A stretch of 64,000 nt of DNA from Corynebacterium singulare (GCF_000833575.1 NZ_CP010827.1:1661993-1725992), one strand, 5' to 3'. Positions 37,313 to 47,308 are shown, counted from the stretch's first letter. Notes: generated by a model from the sequence alone, not told the origin. Program-made: numbers and translations.

Positions 37313-37954
37313 CTATACCCCCATCTGCAGCAGCGTTTCTGCCTGCCCGTCGAAAAGCTCGCGGTGGGAGCAATAGACCACTATCGCTCCCCGCTTCGCC
37401 GACTGGCGCAACAAGTCCTCGACCACGGTGACATTCGCTCCATCAAGCGCGCTGACGGGCTCATCCATGAGCACCAGGTCCGGTTGGGAAGCTAGTGCCT
37501 GGGCCACCGCAACGCGCTGGCGTTGACCCCCGGATAGCTCCGCCGGCAGGGCTTCTGTGAAAGGCTGCATGCCCAACGTGCCAAGCAGCTCTTCCCTGCC
37601 GTGGGCGTCGAGGCCCCGTCCGGCGACGTGAACTGCAAGCTCGAGGTTCTCCCGGCAGCTGAGGCTAGGCAGGAGGGTCGGTGCCTGTGGTGCGTACCCG
37701 ACGTGCGTGGCTCGCCACGAGGTTAGCTTCTTGGCCGCGCCCTTTCCGAACCGTTTACCGTCGATGGTTACCCTTCCTTCACTAGGTGCGCGCAGACCGG
37801 CTAACAGATCCAGAACCGTGGATTTACCGCTTCCCGATGGGCCCCGGACTTCGTAGATGCCAGGCCGTGACAACGACAGCGCGGCATCCCGCAGAATATA
37901 TGGCCCATATTTCGAGTATCGATAAGAGATTTTATTCCAAACTATTGCAACCAC
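37313..37954 (-). CDS. ABC transporter ATP-binding protein
   Basis: 213 residues. Walker [10 protein letters not shown], signature LSGGQRQR, Walker B VLMDEP and a switch His in VVYCSHREL are present. It pairs with the permease at 35567-37309 (3-bp gap). GTG at 37954 lies 5 nt after AGGAG and is preferred; an ATG at 37981 would add nine residues. Immediately upstream lies the tail of a different ABC ATPase gene, so the locus has been rearranged. Confidence 0.88.
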   Translation of the reverse strand: MVAIVWNKISYRYSKYGPYILRDAALSLSRPGIYEVRGPSGSGKSTVLDLLAGLRAPSEGRVTIDGKRFGKGAAKKLTSWRATHVGYAPQAPTLLPSLSCRENLELAVHVAGRGLDAHGREELLGTLGMQPFTEALPAELSGGQRQRVAVAQALASQPDLVLMDEPVSALDGANVTVVEDLLRQSAKRGAIVVYCSHRELFDGQAETLLQMGV

Positions 37955-37984
37955 CACAACTCCTATCTTGTTAAAGGGCATACG

Positions 37985-38062
37985 CTACCCGAGCACCAAA
38001 ACATTATCGGTAATTGCACGAACACGTTTATCGTGAGTGACAATTACCCAAGTACGGCGCCC
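37985..38062 (-). pseudogene. C-terminal remnant of an ABC transporter ATPase gene
   Basis: Directly after the uracil permease stop, the same minus-strand frame reads 25 codons containing RTWVIVTHDKRV and DNVLVLG before a TAG at 37985-37987. VTHD with the following D-x-V-LVL is the H-loop and tail of an ABC ATPase. There is no start codon or upstream ATPase sequence; the rest of the gene is gone. It differs from the corresponding end of the intact ATPase next door, so it is not a simple duplication of that end. Confidence 0.65.
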
Positions 38063-39343
38063 TTAATACTTCGCGTTCTGCCCTTCCCCGACTTGGTCGT
38101 AGAGGTGCTTCATGACTGGGTAGAGCACGATGATGCCCACCGAGCCCCAGGCGATTCCCTCGAGCGTCACGCCAAAGATGTCCAGCGTCAGGTTGCCAAT
38201 GCCGGCGATGAGAGCCACGGCGGCGGCCGTTAGGTTGACCGGGTTGTTGAAGTTCACCTTGTTGTCCATCCAGATGCGCACGCCCAGCATGCCGATGAGG
38301 CCATAGAGAACGAGACACGCACCACCCAGCACGCCCGTAGGAATGGTAAAGATGAGAGCACCGAACTTTGGGATGAAGGCCAGCGCAATAGCGGTGATGG
38401 CAGCAACCCAGTAAGCAGCCGTGGAATAGACTCGGGTCGCGGCCATCACACCGATGTTTTCGGCATACGTCGTGGTACCGGAACCACCAAAGCCACCGGC
38501 CAGGGAGGTCGCTAGTCCGTCAGCAATGAGAGCATCACCGGCGAGGTCATCGAGGTCACGCTTGGTCATCTCGGAGACTGCCTTCACGTGGCCGACGTTT
38601 TCCGCAATGAGGACGACCAGCACCGGAAGCGCCGCCAGAATCGCAGACAGGTGGAATTCTGGGGCATGGAACTGTGGGAAGCCAATCCAGGCTGCCTGGC
38701 GAATCGACTCCACAGCGCCCTCACCGAGGTTGCCCGTTATCGCAGCAAAAGCCCAGCCCACGACGACACCAATGAGGATGGACAGACGCGAGACCATGCC
38801 GCGCCCAGCTACCGTCGCCAAGATAATGACCGCCAAGGTTACGGTCGCCACGAGCGGCTGACTGGAGAAGTTGGAGGCAGCGTTCGGCGCCAGGTTCAAT
38901 CCGATAAGCGCCACGATGGCGCCGGTTACTGCAGGCGGCATGACCGCGTCCAGAACCTTACGGCCCGCCGCCTTTACTCCGAATCCGATAGCGACCAGCA
39001 CCAGACCCGTCACCAGAACCGAGCCGGCCTGCGCACCAATGCCATACTGCTGAGAGGCAGCTAGTGGGGCGATGAATGCAAAGGACGAGCCCAAATAGGA
39101 GGGCAGGCGGTTGCGCGTCATCACCAGGAACAGGATCGTTCCCAGACCAGAGAAAAGCAGTGTCGTGTTAACCGGGAATCCGGTCAGGGTAGGCACAAGC
39201 AGCGTAGCGCCAAACATGGCCACCACGTGCTGCATGCCGATGCCGATGGTGCGACCCCAACTCAATCGTTCCTCGGGTGCAACAACTGCACCCGGCTTAA
39301 TAGTTTTTCCGTCTCCGTGGACGTCCCAGCCAAAGTTACTCAC
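38063..39343 (-). CDS. uraA: Uracil permease-like NCS2 transporter
   Basis: Proton-coupled nucleobase uptake. 426 residues with the 14-segment NCS2 layout. Family motifs include GMQHVVAMFGATLLVP near the N-terminus, an AENVGHVKAVSEM substrate-site helix (the Glu is a known nucleobase contact in UraA) and FGGSGTTTYAENIGVMAATRV. This last block fits the uracil branch rather than the xanthine/uric acid branch. The preceding gene on this strand is hflX, 44 bp upstream. Confidence 0.88.
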   Translation of the reverse strand: MSNFGWDVHGDGKTIKPGAVVAPEERLSWGRTIGIGMQHVVAMFGATLLVPTLTGFPVNTTLLFSGLGTILFLVMTRNRLPSYLGSSFAFIAPLAASQQYGIGAQAGSVLVTGLVLVAIGFGVKAAGRKVLDAVMPPAVTGAIVALIGLNLAPNAASNFSSQPLVATVTLAVIILATVAGRGMVSRLSILIGVVVGWAFAAITGNLGEGAVESIRQAAWIGFPQFHAPEFHLSAILAALPVLVVLIAENVGHVKAVSEMTKRDLDDLAGDALIADGLATSLAGGFGGSGTTTYAENIGVMAATRVYSTAAYWVAAITAIALAFIPKFGALIFTIPTGVLGGACLVLYGLIGMLGVRIWMDNKVNFNNPVNLTAAAVALIAGIGNLTLDIFGVTLEGIAWGSVGIIVLYPVMKHLYDQVGEGQNAKY

Positions 39344-39387
39344 GAGCTCTCATTATGGCCCACCAGAGCACGGAAACCTAAGCGAGA

Positions 39388-40866
39388 CTAGGCCTGTGAA
39401 TCCTCTACCCGGTAGTCGGTGAGCTCGGCGGCCACGGAGGCGGGCAGGCGGACGTCGACAAGCGTGCCCTCCCCCGAGTATTCCTCACTGCGCACGGTAC
39501 CTTCCGCGTGGAGACGTGCCACCACGTCCCCGCGGGTAAACGGAATGAGCAGCTGCACGTGCTCGTCGCGGGAATTGAGGAAGAGCTCCACCCGGGCGGT
39601 GAGCTCATCCACTCCCTCGCCCGTTTTCGCCGAAACGTAGACAACATTGTCGCGGTCGAGGACATGGCGCAGCTCCGCCAGCACGAGCGGATCAGCCTGG
39701 TCAATCTTGTTAATGACGATGATTTCCGGTGGGGCTTCCTCGCCCGTCTCCTTCACGATGTCGTAGATGACGTTGTTCACCGCTTCAATCTGCTTGAGCG
39801 GGAACGGATCAGAACCGTCGACCACGTGCAGCATAAGGTCAGCCGCGAGCACCTCCTCAAGGGTGGACTTGAAGGCTTCCACCAGCTGAGTGGGCAAGTG
39901 ACGCACGAAGCCGACGGTGTCGGTGAAGACGACCTGGCGGCCGTCGGCAAGCTCGGCGCGGCGAGTGGTCGGATCAAGCGTGGCGAACAAGGCATCCTCA
40001 ACGAGCACACCCGCGCCCGTCATCGCGTTGATGAGCGAGGATTTTCCGGCATTGGTGTAGCCGGCGATCGCAATCTGCGGCACGGTGGAGCGCTGACGCT
40101 TCGAGCGCTTAACCTCGCGTGCGGTCTTCATCGCCTTCAGTTCCTTGCGCAACAACGCCATCTGGGTACGGATGCGGCGACGATCCGTCTCAATCTTTGT
40201 CTCACCAGGACCACGCAGGCCGACTCCGCCGTTGGAACCCGCACGACCACCTGCCTGACGCGAGAGGTTGCCGCCCCAACCACGCGTGTGCGTGTAGAGG
40301 TACTCCAACTGTGCCAGTGAAACCTGGGCTTTACCCTCCTTGGACTTTGCGTGCTGCGCAAAGATGTCCAGAATGAGCATGGTGCGGTCAATGACCTTGG
40401 TGTTGAGCGCACGTTCAAGGGCAGAGAGCTGGCCGGGGGTGAGCTCACCATCGCACACCACGGTATCCGCGCCTGTGGCGGCGACGATGTCCTTGAGCTC
40501 CGCGGCCTTGCCTGAACCAATGTAGGTACCGGGGTCTGGCTTCTCTCTCTTCTGGTACAACGCCTCCACGACTTCGGCGCCAGCAGTTTCCGTCAGCGCG
40601 GCAAGCTCCGCCATCGTGGCCTCTACTTCGGCCACGGTTCCCTCGGTCCACACGCCGACGAGGATCACTCGCTCCAATCGGAGTTTTCGGTACTCCACCT
40701 CGTATCCGTCAGTGGTGTCCTCGGCACGGATGGTGGTATCCCGCGTCACACGGCGGAAGGCGTTGCGCTCGGCAAGATCCAAATCACCCGTCGTCGGGTC
40801 CTGCGAAGAAGGAGCAGGCTCTCCGAAGGCCTGCGCGAGGAGTTCATCATGGGTCTGTTTCGTCAT
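39388..40866 (-). CDS. hflX: Ribosome-associated GTPase HflX
   Basis: A GTPase that splits or rescues ribosomes under stress. 492 residues. The N-terminal HflX domain includes DPGTYIGSGKAAEL and the glycine-rich RAGSNGGVGLRGPGETKIETD. The G domain has G1 GYTNAGKSS, G3 DTVGF and G4 NKID. The start MTKQTHDELL at 40866 follows AGGGAA; a longer frame to 40977 would cross the promoter of the divergent gene. Confidence 0.94.
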   Translation of the reverse strand: MTKQTHDELLAQAFGEPAPSSQDPTTGDLDLAERNAFRRVTRDTTIRAEDTTDGYEVEYRKLRLERVILVGVWTEGTVAEVEATMAELAALTETAGAEVVEALYQKREKPDPGTYIGSGKAAELKDIVAATGADTVVCDGELTPGQLSALERALNTKVIDRTMLILDIFAQHAKSKEGKAQVSLAQLEYLYTHTRGWGGNLSRQAGGRAGSNGGVGLRGPGETKIETDRRRIRTQMALLRKELKAMKTAREVKRSKRQRSTVPQIAIAGYTNAGKSSLINAMTGAGVLVEDALFATLDPTTRRAELADGRQVVFTDTVGFVRHLPTQLVEAFKSTLEEVLAADLMLHVVDGSDPFPLKQIEAVNNVIYDIVKETGEEAPPEIIVINKIDQADPLVLAELRHVLDRDNVVYVSAKTGEGVDELTARVELFLNSRDEHVQLLIPFTRGDVVARLHAEGTVRSEEYSGEGTLVDVRLPASVAAELTDYRVEDSQA

Positions 40867-40951
40867 ATGTTCCCTATTCTTCCACGTCGGGGCCGTAATG
40901 CGGGAATTGCGGTCCTCTCGATCCGGTGACAGGAGGTGCCTGGGGCCATTT

Positions 40952-40978
40952 TTGACTCCCATTGACTGGGGATACAAT
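40952..40978 (+). promoter_or_regulatory. Promoter of a likely leaderless gene
   Basis: TTGACT (40952-40957) and TACAAT (40973-40978) with a 15-nt spacer. The -10 hexamer ends 7 nt before the ATG at 40986, so transcription should begin at or next to the start codon. Confidence 0.65.
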
Positions 40979-40985
40979 GGTGGCC

Positions 40986-41759
40986 ATGACCGTCAACCAC
41001 AAGACCCATCCAGAAATGCGGGCCATCGGCCTCAACTATGAACGCTGGCAGGACGCCGTTGAGGCAGCGATTTCCACCAACCAATTGGCGGTGACCGGTG
41101 AGGTACGGGGTGGACAGCTCATCCAGTTTGCGGATGCCTCCGGCGCACAGATCAACATCTTGGCGGTCGAGCCTTTTGCCACCTTCATTGGTTTTGAGTC
41201 CGTGACCCAGGGTTTCGCCCACGTATCCATGATCAATGACGTCCTAGCTTATCTCGACATTATCGATCCCTTTGGCACTGTTGTGGCGCAGGCTACGGCA
41301 AACTTGGCACAGGGTCCGCTGCTTGTCGACGAAGACACGCAGCAGTGGCAACAAGTGGAACTCACCGCCCTGGGCCTCGATGTCGCTCGCTTTGACAGCA
41401 CCGAGGCCTATGAAGCGGAGAAAGGCTCCTTCCCCGCTACCTTCGAGTCGGAAGGTGCTCAGATCGTCGCCTCCGGATCTGGTGCTGCGGCTCCTACCCC
41501 TGGTTGCACGTTTGCTGCCCGCGTTATGGAGTCTGAGTGGCGCCACAACCAGCTCACGGGACAGCGCTTCATGCACCTTGTCATGGATGGTGTTTTCCCC
41601 TTCGACCTGTGTCTTCCGGAAAGCTTCGGAGAGCTGCCGGACAAGGATTCTGTCCTGGCCGGCACGGCCATGCTCACAGCGTCTATCGCCATGCCGACTG
41701 GCGGCTGCGGTGGTGAAGGCGGTTGTGGCTGTGGGTCCGGCGGCTGCGGCGGTCACTAA
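40986..41759 (+). CDS. Conserved hypothetical protein with Gly/Cys-rich C-terminal tail
   Basis: 257 residues, family not recognised. The body is an acidic alpha/beta protein with single Cys in TPGCTFAAR and FDLCLPES. It ends in a striking tail, GGCGGEGGCGCGSGG followed by CGGH, with five Cys in 20 residues. Such tails often bind metal or form disulfides; the role here is inference. ATG at 40986 is the last in-frame start and fits the promoter; upstream ATGs would lie in the promoter. Confidence 0.7.
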   Translation: MTVNHKTHPEMRAIGLNYERWQDAVEAAISTNQLAVTGEVRGGQLIQFADASGAQINILAVEPFATFIGFESVTQGFAHVSMINDVLAYLDIIDPFGTVVAQATANLAQGPLLVDEDTQQWQQVELTALGLDVARFDSTEAYEAEKGSFPATFESEGAQIVASGSGAAAPTPGCTFAARVMESEWRHNQLTGQRFMHLVMDGVFPFDLCLPESFGELPDKDSVLAGTAMLTASIAMPTGGCGGEGGCGCGSGGCGGH

Positions 41760-41811
41760 GGCTCAACTCTAGAGGGTTCATCTCTAGGGCTTTTGCCGTA
41801 AAGTTGAAACT

Positions 41812-42330
41812 ATGAACTTTTCTGCATCTCAGCGTCGTGGGTTCGCCCTGCTCCTCGCCGCGGTTACGGCCGTGGTGCTGGTAGTGACGCTGAAGCTGCA
41901 GGGAGTTATTCTCGCTGTTCTCGTCTGCGGAGCGCTGTGGCTCTTTGCAGATTCCCGCCCGAATGCTTCCGAACACGCCGCGCTGCGCGCATCAATTGCG
42001 CTGACGGTAGAGGACATCACCGACGTCATCGAGGATTACACCACGTTCGCAACGAGTGAGGATTCTGATGCGCTGGCGGATCGCACGCTACACCGCCCTG
42101 CGCTTGTCGACGTTGACTGTACCAACCCATCCATCGAAGCCTTCCACTATGAGATGCACGGCGCGCAGCGGTTCCTTCGTCGCCTCAATGCCCGAGTCAA
42201 CGCCCCGGACATCGAAACGGGCGAGTTGGAGTCTTTGCTCAAGGTTGCAGATGAGCGTGCAGCCGAACTCAAGGAATGCTGGCTGTCCGCGCGCCGCGCC
42301 GCACTGGCATTAGGCACAGACTACAAATAA
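41812..42330 (+). CDS. Small membrane-anchored hypothetical protein
   Basis: 172 residues. Two adjacent hydrophobic segments near the N-terminus (about 10-46: FALLLAAVTAVVLVVTL and GVILAVLVCGALWLFA) are followed by a charged helical cytoplasmic domain (AALRASIALTVEDITDVIEDY to the end). A TAAAGT hexamer ends 7 nt before the ATG without a ribosome binding site, so a leaderless mRNA is likely. It follows the Cys-tailed gene by 52 bp. Function is unknown. Confidence 0.7.
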   Translation: MNFSASQRRGFALLLAAVTAVVLVVTLKLQGVILAVLVCGALWLFADSRPNASEHAALRASIALTVEDITDVIEDYTTFATSEDSDALADRTLHRPALVDVDCTNPSIEAFHYEMHGAQRFLRRLNARVNAPDIETGELESLLKVADERAAELKECWLSARRAALALGTDYK

Positions 42331-42367
42331 GCGCCAAGCTTCGTTCACGCTGAGCCCGCCTCAGCCA

Positions 42368-43204
42368 CTACAGCGTGGTCTCGCCGGTGGCCACGATGCG
42401 CGACGGGCCAGTGAGTGTCGAGCCTTCCTCAGTGATATCAACCGTCACCTCGCCACCAGGAACGATGACGCGCACGGAGCCGGTGGCATGGGAGGCATCG
42501 GCAAGCGCGGCGCATGCCGCCGCCACCGTACCGGTACCGCAGGAGCGGGTCTCCCCCACACCGCGCTCGAACACGCGCATGTGGATAACACCGTCCTGCA
42601 GGGGCGTCACGAGTTCGACATTGACACCTGCTGGAAAAAATTCAGTATCAATGACCGGTTGCTCCAGTGTCTTCTCCGCCAACGCCTCTGGACTCAGGCC
42701 CGGAAGCACTGCGGCCAAGTGGGGGTTTCCCATGTCCACGCCTAGTCCGGCGAAGCTCTCCCCCGCCATCGATGCGGTGGACACTCCCGTCACCGTTGCC
42801 GGCCCCATCTCCACGCTCACGTCCGCCTCGGCCTCCGTGCACGAATGCACAGTGACCTGCTTCGCCCCAGCGCGGGTTCCTACGGTGAAGGTGTCCTCCC
42901 CGACCAATCCGCGGGAGCGTACCCAGTGGGCAAAGACGCGCGTTCCGTTACCGCACATCTCCGCTACCGAGCCATCGGCGTTGCGGTAGTCCATAAACCA
43001 GTCCTGGTCATCGATTCCCGGCGCGAGTTCTTCAATTTCACCGGCTGCGAGCAGCTCTCCCGCACGGATGACGCGCAAAACGCCGTCACCGCCGATGCCG
43101 GCACGGCGATCACACAGTGCCCGCACCTTTTCCGCCGAAAGCGGCTGGGTTCCCTCAACAATGACGAAGTCGTTTTCGGTTCCGTGTCCCTTGGCAAAGT
43201 TCAT
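42368..43204 (-). CDS. dapF: Diaminopimelate epimerase
   Basis: Makes meso-diaminopimelate from the LL form for lysine and peptidoglycan synthesis. 278 residues. The two catalytic cysteines are Cys84 (EMCGNGTRV) and Cys222 ([10 protein letters not shown]). The N-terminus [16 protein letters not shown] is standard. It follows miaA by 11 bp in the operon unknown-miaA-dapF, the order seen in mycobacteria. Confidence 0.96.
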   Translation of the reverse strand: MNFAKGHGTENDFVIVEGTQPLSAEKVRALCDRRAGIGGDGVLRVIRAGELLAAGEIEELAPGIDDQDWFMDYRNADGSVAEMCGNGTRVFAHWVRSRGLVGEDTFTVGTRAGAKQVTVHSCTEAEADVSVEMGPATVTGVSTASMAGESFAGLGVDMGNPHLAAVLPGLSPEALAEKTLEQPVIDTEFFPAGVNVELVTPLQDGVIHMRVFERGVGETRSCGTGTVAAACAALADASHATGSVRVIVPGGEVTVDITEEGSTLTGPSRIVATGETTL

Positions 43205-43215
43205 GCTTTAAGAGT

Positions 43216-44133
43216 CTAACGGCTCGCGAGGACGCGCAAGGCCTCGTCCCGCGTATCACCCAGCGCATCCAACCATGAGATGCGCTTATCCCGGTTGAAC
43301 CAGGCGCGTTGGCGGCGCACATAACGCCGTGTGCCGGTGATGGTGCGCTCCACGGCTTCCTCCCACGTGAGCTCGCCGCGCTGGGCTTGGAGCACTTGGG
43401 CGTAGCCGATGGCGCGCCCAGCGGTAGAGTCGGCGATAAGGCCCTGTGTTTGCAGCCGTTCCACTTCCTCCACGAGGCCTTTGTCAAACATCCGTCGGGT
43501 GCGCAATTCAATGCGAGGGTTGAGCCAGCTTGCTTCGGTGCGTAGGCCCAGGATGCGCGTACCCCAGCGCGGCGGTGCATCTTTGGGAGGCTGGCTGGCT
43601 TTGAATGGCTTGCCGGTGAGCTCGATGACTTCTAACGCTCGAACGGTGCGGCGAGGGTCCTTGTCCTCGATGATGTCTGCGGCGGCGGGATCGACCTCGG
43701 CGAGTTCGGCATGCAGCGCATCCGTCCCAATGTCGCAGCGGCGTGCTTCGATGCGAGCGCGCACCTCTGGGTCCGTGGGCGGGAAGTGCCAATCATCGAC
43801 CAGCGACTGAACGTAGAGCATGGATCCACCCACAAGGATGGGGGTCTTGCCGCGTGCGAGGATGTCCTCGACATCAGCAATAGCAGAGGCCTGATATCGG
43901 GCGACCGAAGCTGTCTCGGTCACATCCCAGACATCTAGCTGGTGGTGTGGAATTCCCTCGCGCTCCTCCAAGGTCAGCTTCGCGGTTCCGATATCCATCC
44001 CTCGGTAGAGCTGCATGGAATCAACATTGACCACCTCTCCGTCCAGCTCGTGGGCCAAAGCCACGCCCAGCGCTGACTTTCCAGAAGCGGTGGGTCCCAC
44101 CACCGCAATGGGGGTACGCGTCGACGTTGTCAT
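43216..44133 (-). CDS. miaA: tRNA dimethylallyltransferase
   Basis: Adds the dimethylallyl group to A37 of tRNAs reading U-starting codons, the substrate for MiaB (encoded at 49094-50629). 305 residues. The P-loop GPTASGKS is at 13-20, [15 protein letters not shown] and [19 protein letters not shown] are conserved. The ATG at 44133 overlaps the TGA of the upstream gene by one base (TGATG), indicating translational coupling. Confidence 0.95.
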   Translation of the reverse strand: MTTSTRTPIAVVGPTASGKSALGVALAHELDGEVVNVDSMQLYRGMDIGTAKLTLEEREGIPHHQLDVWDVTETASVARYQASAIADVEDILARGKTPILVGGSMLYVQSLVDDWHFPPTDPEVRARIEARRCDIGTDALHAELAEVDPAAADIIEDKDPRRTVRALEVIELTGKPFKASQPPKDAPPRWGTRILGLRTEASWLNPRIELRTRRMFDKGLVEEVERLQTQGLIADSTAGRAIGYAQVLQAQRGELTWEEAVERTITGTRRYVRRQRAWFNRDKRISWLDALGDTRDEALRVLASR

Positions 44134-44762
44134 CAGCGTTGCCACCCCGCCACATAACGACCTACCCCCAGGGTGGAATCGGCTGCCCGCAGCTCCGCAT
44201 AATGCGGATGCACGGTAGCCAGTTGCGCCCACAACGACGTTTCGAGAACTCCAGCGTCGTGCAGCTTCTCCTCATCACAGTGGCTATCCGCCCCTGACAA
44301 CACTGACTCACACCACAGGTGAGCATCACGGGCACCGTCCACCAGTGCGAGAGGAGCGCGGTCGGTGAGCCCTGCAGAGCCATCGACACACACCACGGTA
44401 AGTCGCCCTTCCTCAATGTCCTCAATGTCGGCTCGAGAATCTGTGACTTCAAAGCCCTCGGCTCCTACTGCCGCGGTGAGCACATAGCGAGCCATCAGCT
44501 CAGGGAGATAGTTGCCGCCGCCCACCGTGACCTGCGGGGCGCCCCAAGCCTGCAGGCTACCGGTGAGCTCCGTGCGCCAACGCGCATCCTGTGAGCCTAC
44601 GATGTCCACCTGAAGTGGCACGGACCCGCCGGTGATAACGCGTGCGGCGTCACGGACTAGCTCGCATGCCGCCCTGAGGAGTGCTCGGGAGGCATCGTCG
44701 CTCGGTGAGAGTTCTTCCGCTAGCGCCGGTGAAGCCGGCATAATCATGAGATTCTGCATCAT
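44133..44762 (-). CDS. Hypothetical protein upstream of miaA (Rv2728c-like position)
   Basis: 209 residues, soluble, Ala-rich. It contains [19 protein letters not shown] and [16 protein letters not shown]. Its place directly before miaA-dapF matches Rv2728c of M. tuberculosis; such proteins are sometimes annotated as resembling the class III extradiol dioxygenase B-subunit fold. No full metal site can be confirmed. The start could be the ATG at 44762 or an internal one ([10 protein letters not shown], 44741). It is coupled to miaA by a 1-bp overlap. Confidence 0.7.
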   Translation of the reverse strand: MMQNLMIMPASPALAEELSPSDDASRALLRAACELVRDAARVITGGSVPLQVDIVGSQDARWRTELTGSLQAWGAPQVTVGGGNYLPELMARYVLTAAVGAEGFEVTDSRADIEDIEEGRLTVVCVDGSAGLTDRAPLALVDGARDAHLWCESVLSGADSHCDEEKLHDAGVLETSLWAQLATVHPHYAELRAADSTLGVGRYVAGWQR

Positions 44763-44890
44763 TCCCCATCTTATAAGGTCAAAAGTTTGGGGTTAACACG
44801 CGGCTGCGCGGCTCAAACGGTAGTGTTGTGTGACATAAGTTCTGGCAGCCGTGTCGCGCGGCGCGATTGTACCGAAGGTGGTTTCCTACC

Positions 44891-46207
44891 ATGTCCGCTA
44901 TCCCTACTCCTGGAGCAATGCCCCGCAAGGGCGCCCGTCCCGGCCCTAAGCCCTCTGCACCAGCGGCACGCCCCGCTCAGCCCCTGAAGAATGACCCCGC
45001 ACAGTGGGGCCGCGTCGATGCTGATGGTTCGGTCTTTGTCAACGCCCCAGAAGGCGAACGCAAAATTGGTGAATGGCAGGCCGGCACCCCAGAAGAGGGC
45101 TTGGCACACTACGGAGCACGTTATGACGATCTTTCTACCGAGATCGAACTGCTCGAATCCCGCCTTAAGGCTCACCCGGGCGATGCTTCCTCCATCAAAA
45201 CCACCGCGGCAGAGCTGCGCGAATCTCTTCCTACGCAAGCCGTCATCGGCGATATCGCTGCTCTTGACACGCGCCTAGCAGCGGTCATCGAGCACTCCGT
45301 TGAGGCCGGTGAGCAAGCTCAGGCAGACAAGGCCCGCCGCCGCGAGGAAGCGATTGCGAAGAAGGAAAAGCTGGCCGCTGAAGCGGAGGAGATAGCTGCG
45401 AACTCCACCGAGTGGAAGGCCGCCGGTGACCGTATCCGCGCCATCCTGGAGGAGTGGAAGCAGATCCGCGGCATCGACCGCCAGACCGATGATGCCCTGT
45501 GGAAGCGCTACTCCCGCGCCCGTGATTCTTTTAACCGCCGTCGTGGTTCCCACTTTGCCGAGCTGGATCGCAACCGCGCTGCTGCCCGTGGAAAGAAGGA
45601 AGAGCTGGTCGAGCGCGCCGAAGCCATTAAGGACTCCACCAACTGGGGAGAAACCGCCCGCGCGTACCGCGATCTCATGACGGAGTGGAAGGCCGCCGGT
45701 CGTGCCCCGCGTGAGGTGGACGACAAGCTGTGGGCGAAGTTCCGTGCCGCCCAGGATCACTTCTTCAACGCCCGCAATGCGGTCAATGACGAGCGCGATA
45801 AGCAGTTCGCTGAGAATGCCGCTGCCAAGGATGCACTCATTGCGGAGTATGACGCCCAGATTGACCCCTCCAAGTCCATCGAGGCTGCCAAAGCTAAGCT
45901 GCGCGAGCTTCAGGAGAAGTGGGAGGAAATCGGTTTCGTACCGCGCAATCAAGTTCGCGAGTACGAGGCAAAGATTTCTGCACTGGAGAAGCGCGTAAGC
46001 GATGCCGAAGAATCCGAGTGGCGCCGTACCGACCCAGAAGCCCAGGCACGTGTGGCACAATTCCAGTCCAAGGTAGATGACCTCAACGCCCAGGCAGAGG
46101 CCGCGGAGGCCAAGGGCAACGCCAAGAAGGCTGAGGACCTGCGCGCCCAGGCCGCGCAGTGGCAGGAGTTCGCGGACGCAGCCGCGGCTGCTGTGAACGA
46201 CAAGTAG
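44891..46207 (+). CDS. DUF349 domain protein
   Basis: 438 residues, mostly charged coiled coil. DUF349 repeats are seen as W-K-x-x-G and D-x-x-LW-x-x-(Y/F) patterns: EWKAAGDRIRAI to DDALWKRYSRARD, EWKAAGRAPREVDDKLWAKFRAAQD, and KWEEIGFVPRNQVREYE. The N-terminal 45 residues are Pro/Ala-rich and disordered. The orthologue in M. tuberculosis is in the Rv2731 position. Function is unknown. Start MSAIPTPGAMPRKG at 44891. Confidence 0.85.
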   Translation: MSAIPTPGAMPRKGARPGPKPSAPAARPAQPLKNDPAQWGRVDADGSVFVNAPEGERKIGEWQAGTPEEGLAHYGARYDDLSTEIELLESRLKAHPGDASSIKTTAAELRESLPTQAVIGDIAALDTRLAAVIEHSVEAGEQAQADKARRREEAIAKKEKLAAEAEEIAANSTEWKAAGDRIRAILEEWKQIRGIDRQTDDALWKRYSRARDSFNRRRGSHFAELDRNRAAARGKKEELVERAEAIKDSTNWGETARAYRDLMTEWKAAGRAPREVDDKLWAKFRAAQDHFFNARNAVNDERDKQFAENAAAKDALIAEYDAQIDPSKSIEAAKAKLRELQEKWEEIGFVPRNQVREYEAKISALEKRVSDAEESEWRRTDPEAQARVAQFQSKVDDLNAQAEAAEAKGNAKKAEDLRAQAAQWQEFADAAAAAVNDK

Positions 46208-46231
46208 AACGTTTCGCAGCTCCACACTGAG

Positions 46232-47308
46232 GTGTTTGTCCAGATTGTCGCCCCGCCGGGCTCGGCCACCGCTGAGCCGGCAGATTGCCTTCGCAGCTTC
46301 GTCTTTGATGCCAACCTCGCTGCACAAGAAGCCAGCGGCGACCCTGCCGCTAGTGGTTCACCGCGCCGAGTTCTTCAGCGTCTGCAAGGCTCAACAGAGT
46401 CCCGCACACTGCTCTTTGGTTTGACAGATTCCGCCCTCGGAGAAGCCGGTGAACTCGGCCTTCCTGTCATTTCGGCGGCCGAGCCTAGCCCGGAAACTGA
46501 TTTCGATGGTTTTATCCACATCTCTCTCCCACTATTGGAAGAGCCGGAAAACGCCGACATCGAGTGCGTTCTCGCTGCTGACCTTCTACCCATGCCCGGT
46601 GAAGATCTTGAGCCCGAGGCCCTCGAAGTAACTCGGGCGCTGGCCAAGGAAGCCCTTCTCTTAACCCGCCATCTGGGGCGCAGCACCGTCCAGGTGGGCA
46701 TGCTTTATCCACCGGATGCGGACTATACCTATGACCCGATGTCGCAGGCCTACCTCGAGCTCGGGTTTAAGCAGAAGCACGCAGAGCACCAGATGTACGT
46801 CGACATCAGTCCTACTCCCCCGGTTCTTGGGGCCCAGGTGTGGGCTGATTATGACATCCCAGACGAGATGCTCGATGATGTCCTTCGTCTGCTCACCCTT
46901 GCCTCCACCGACGCCATTTTCGGCGACTTGAGTGTGGAGCCCATTGTCTGGACGCGACAGCGCCTCGCTGAAGCACACGCACGACTGCGCTCCCGGGGCG
47001 CACATACGTTGCTGGTCGGGATCATTGACAACGGACGTGTCGTTGCGCTTACCGAACTCTCACGGCACGGTGATGCCGACCCTGAGGTCTGCGAGTGGAC
47101 GTTGACGGTAACGGACCGCGAGCATCGCCGACAAGGACTTGCTACCAAGGCCAAGCAGCATGCCCAGTATGCAGTGGCCGAGCATTGGCCCATGGTGCGC
47201 CGTGCTTATTGCTCCGTCGCGGATGCTGATCCCGCCATGAACGCGCTCTATGCACGGCTGGGCGCCCACGCTATCTCGGCCAGCAGCGCCTACGAGCTCA
47301 CCCTGTAA
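46232..47308 (+). CDS. GNAT-family acetyltransferase, probably tandem-domain
   Basis: 358 residues. The C-terminal domain carries a clear acetyl-CoA motif (VTDREHRRQGLATKAKQHA) and the NALYARLGAHAI end of the GNAT fold. The N-terminal half resembles a degenerate second GNAT domain. The substrate is unknown. GTG at 46232 is 24 bp after the DUF349 gene, so they share a transcript. The last 19 bp overlap the convergent OYE gene. Confidence 0.75.
   Translation: MFVQIVAPPGSATAEPADCLRSFVFDANLAAQEASGDPAASGSPRRVLQRLQGSTESRTLLFGLTDSALGEAGELGLPVISAAEPSPETDFDGFIHISLPLLEEPENADIECVLAADLLPMPGEDLEPEALEVTRALAKEALLLTRHLGRSTVQVGMLYPPDADYTYDPMSQAYLELGFKQKHAEHQMYVDISPTPPVLGAQVWADYDIPDEMLDDVLRLLTLASTDAIFGDLSVEPIVWTRQRLAEAHARLRSRGAHTLLVGIIDNGRVVALTELSRHGDADPEVCEWTLTVTDREHRRQGLATKAKQHAQYAVAEHWPMVRRAYCSVADADPAMNALYARLGAHAISASSAYELTL

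Noticed and set aside
38009..38048. Inverted repeat GGTAATTG/CAATTACC with inner CACGA/TCGTG
   Set aside because: It lies inside the decayed ABC ATPase remnant, so the symmetry is probably left over from coding sequence; it was not called as a regulatory site.
44891..46207. DUF349 gene as a structural-maintenance or myosin-like protein
   Set aside because: The coiled-coil composition invites such matches, but the repeated W-K-x-x-G / LW pattern fits DUF349 better, and there is no ATPase motif.
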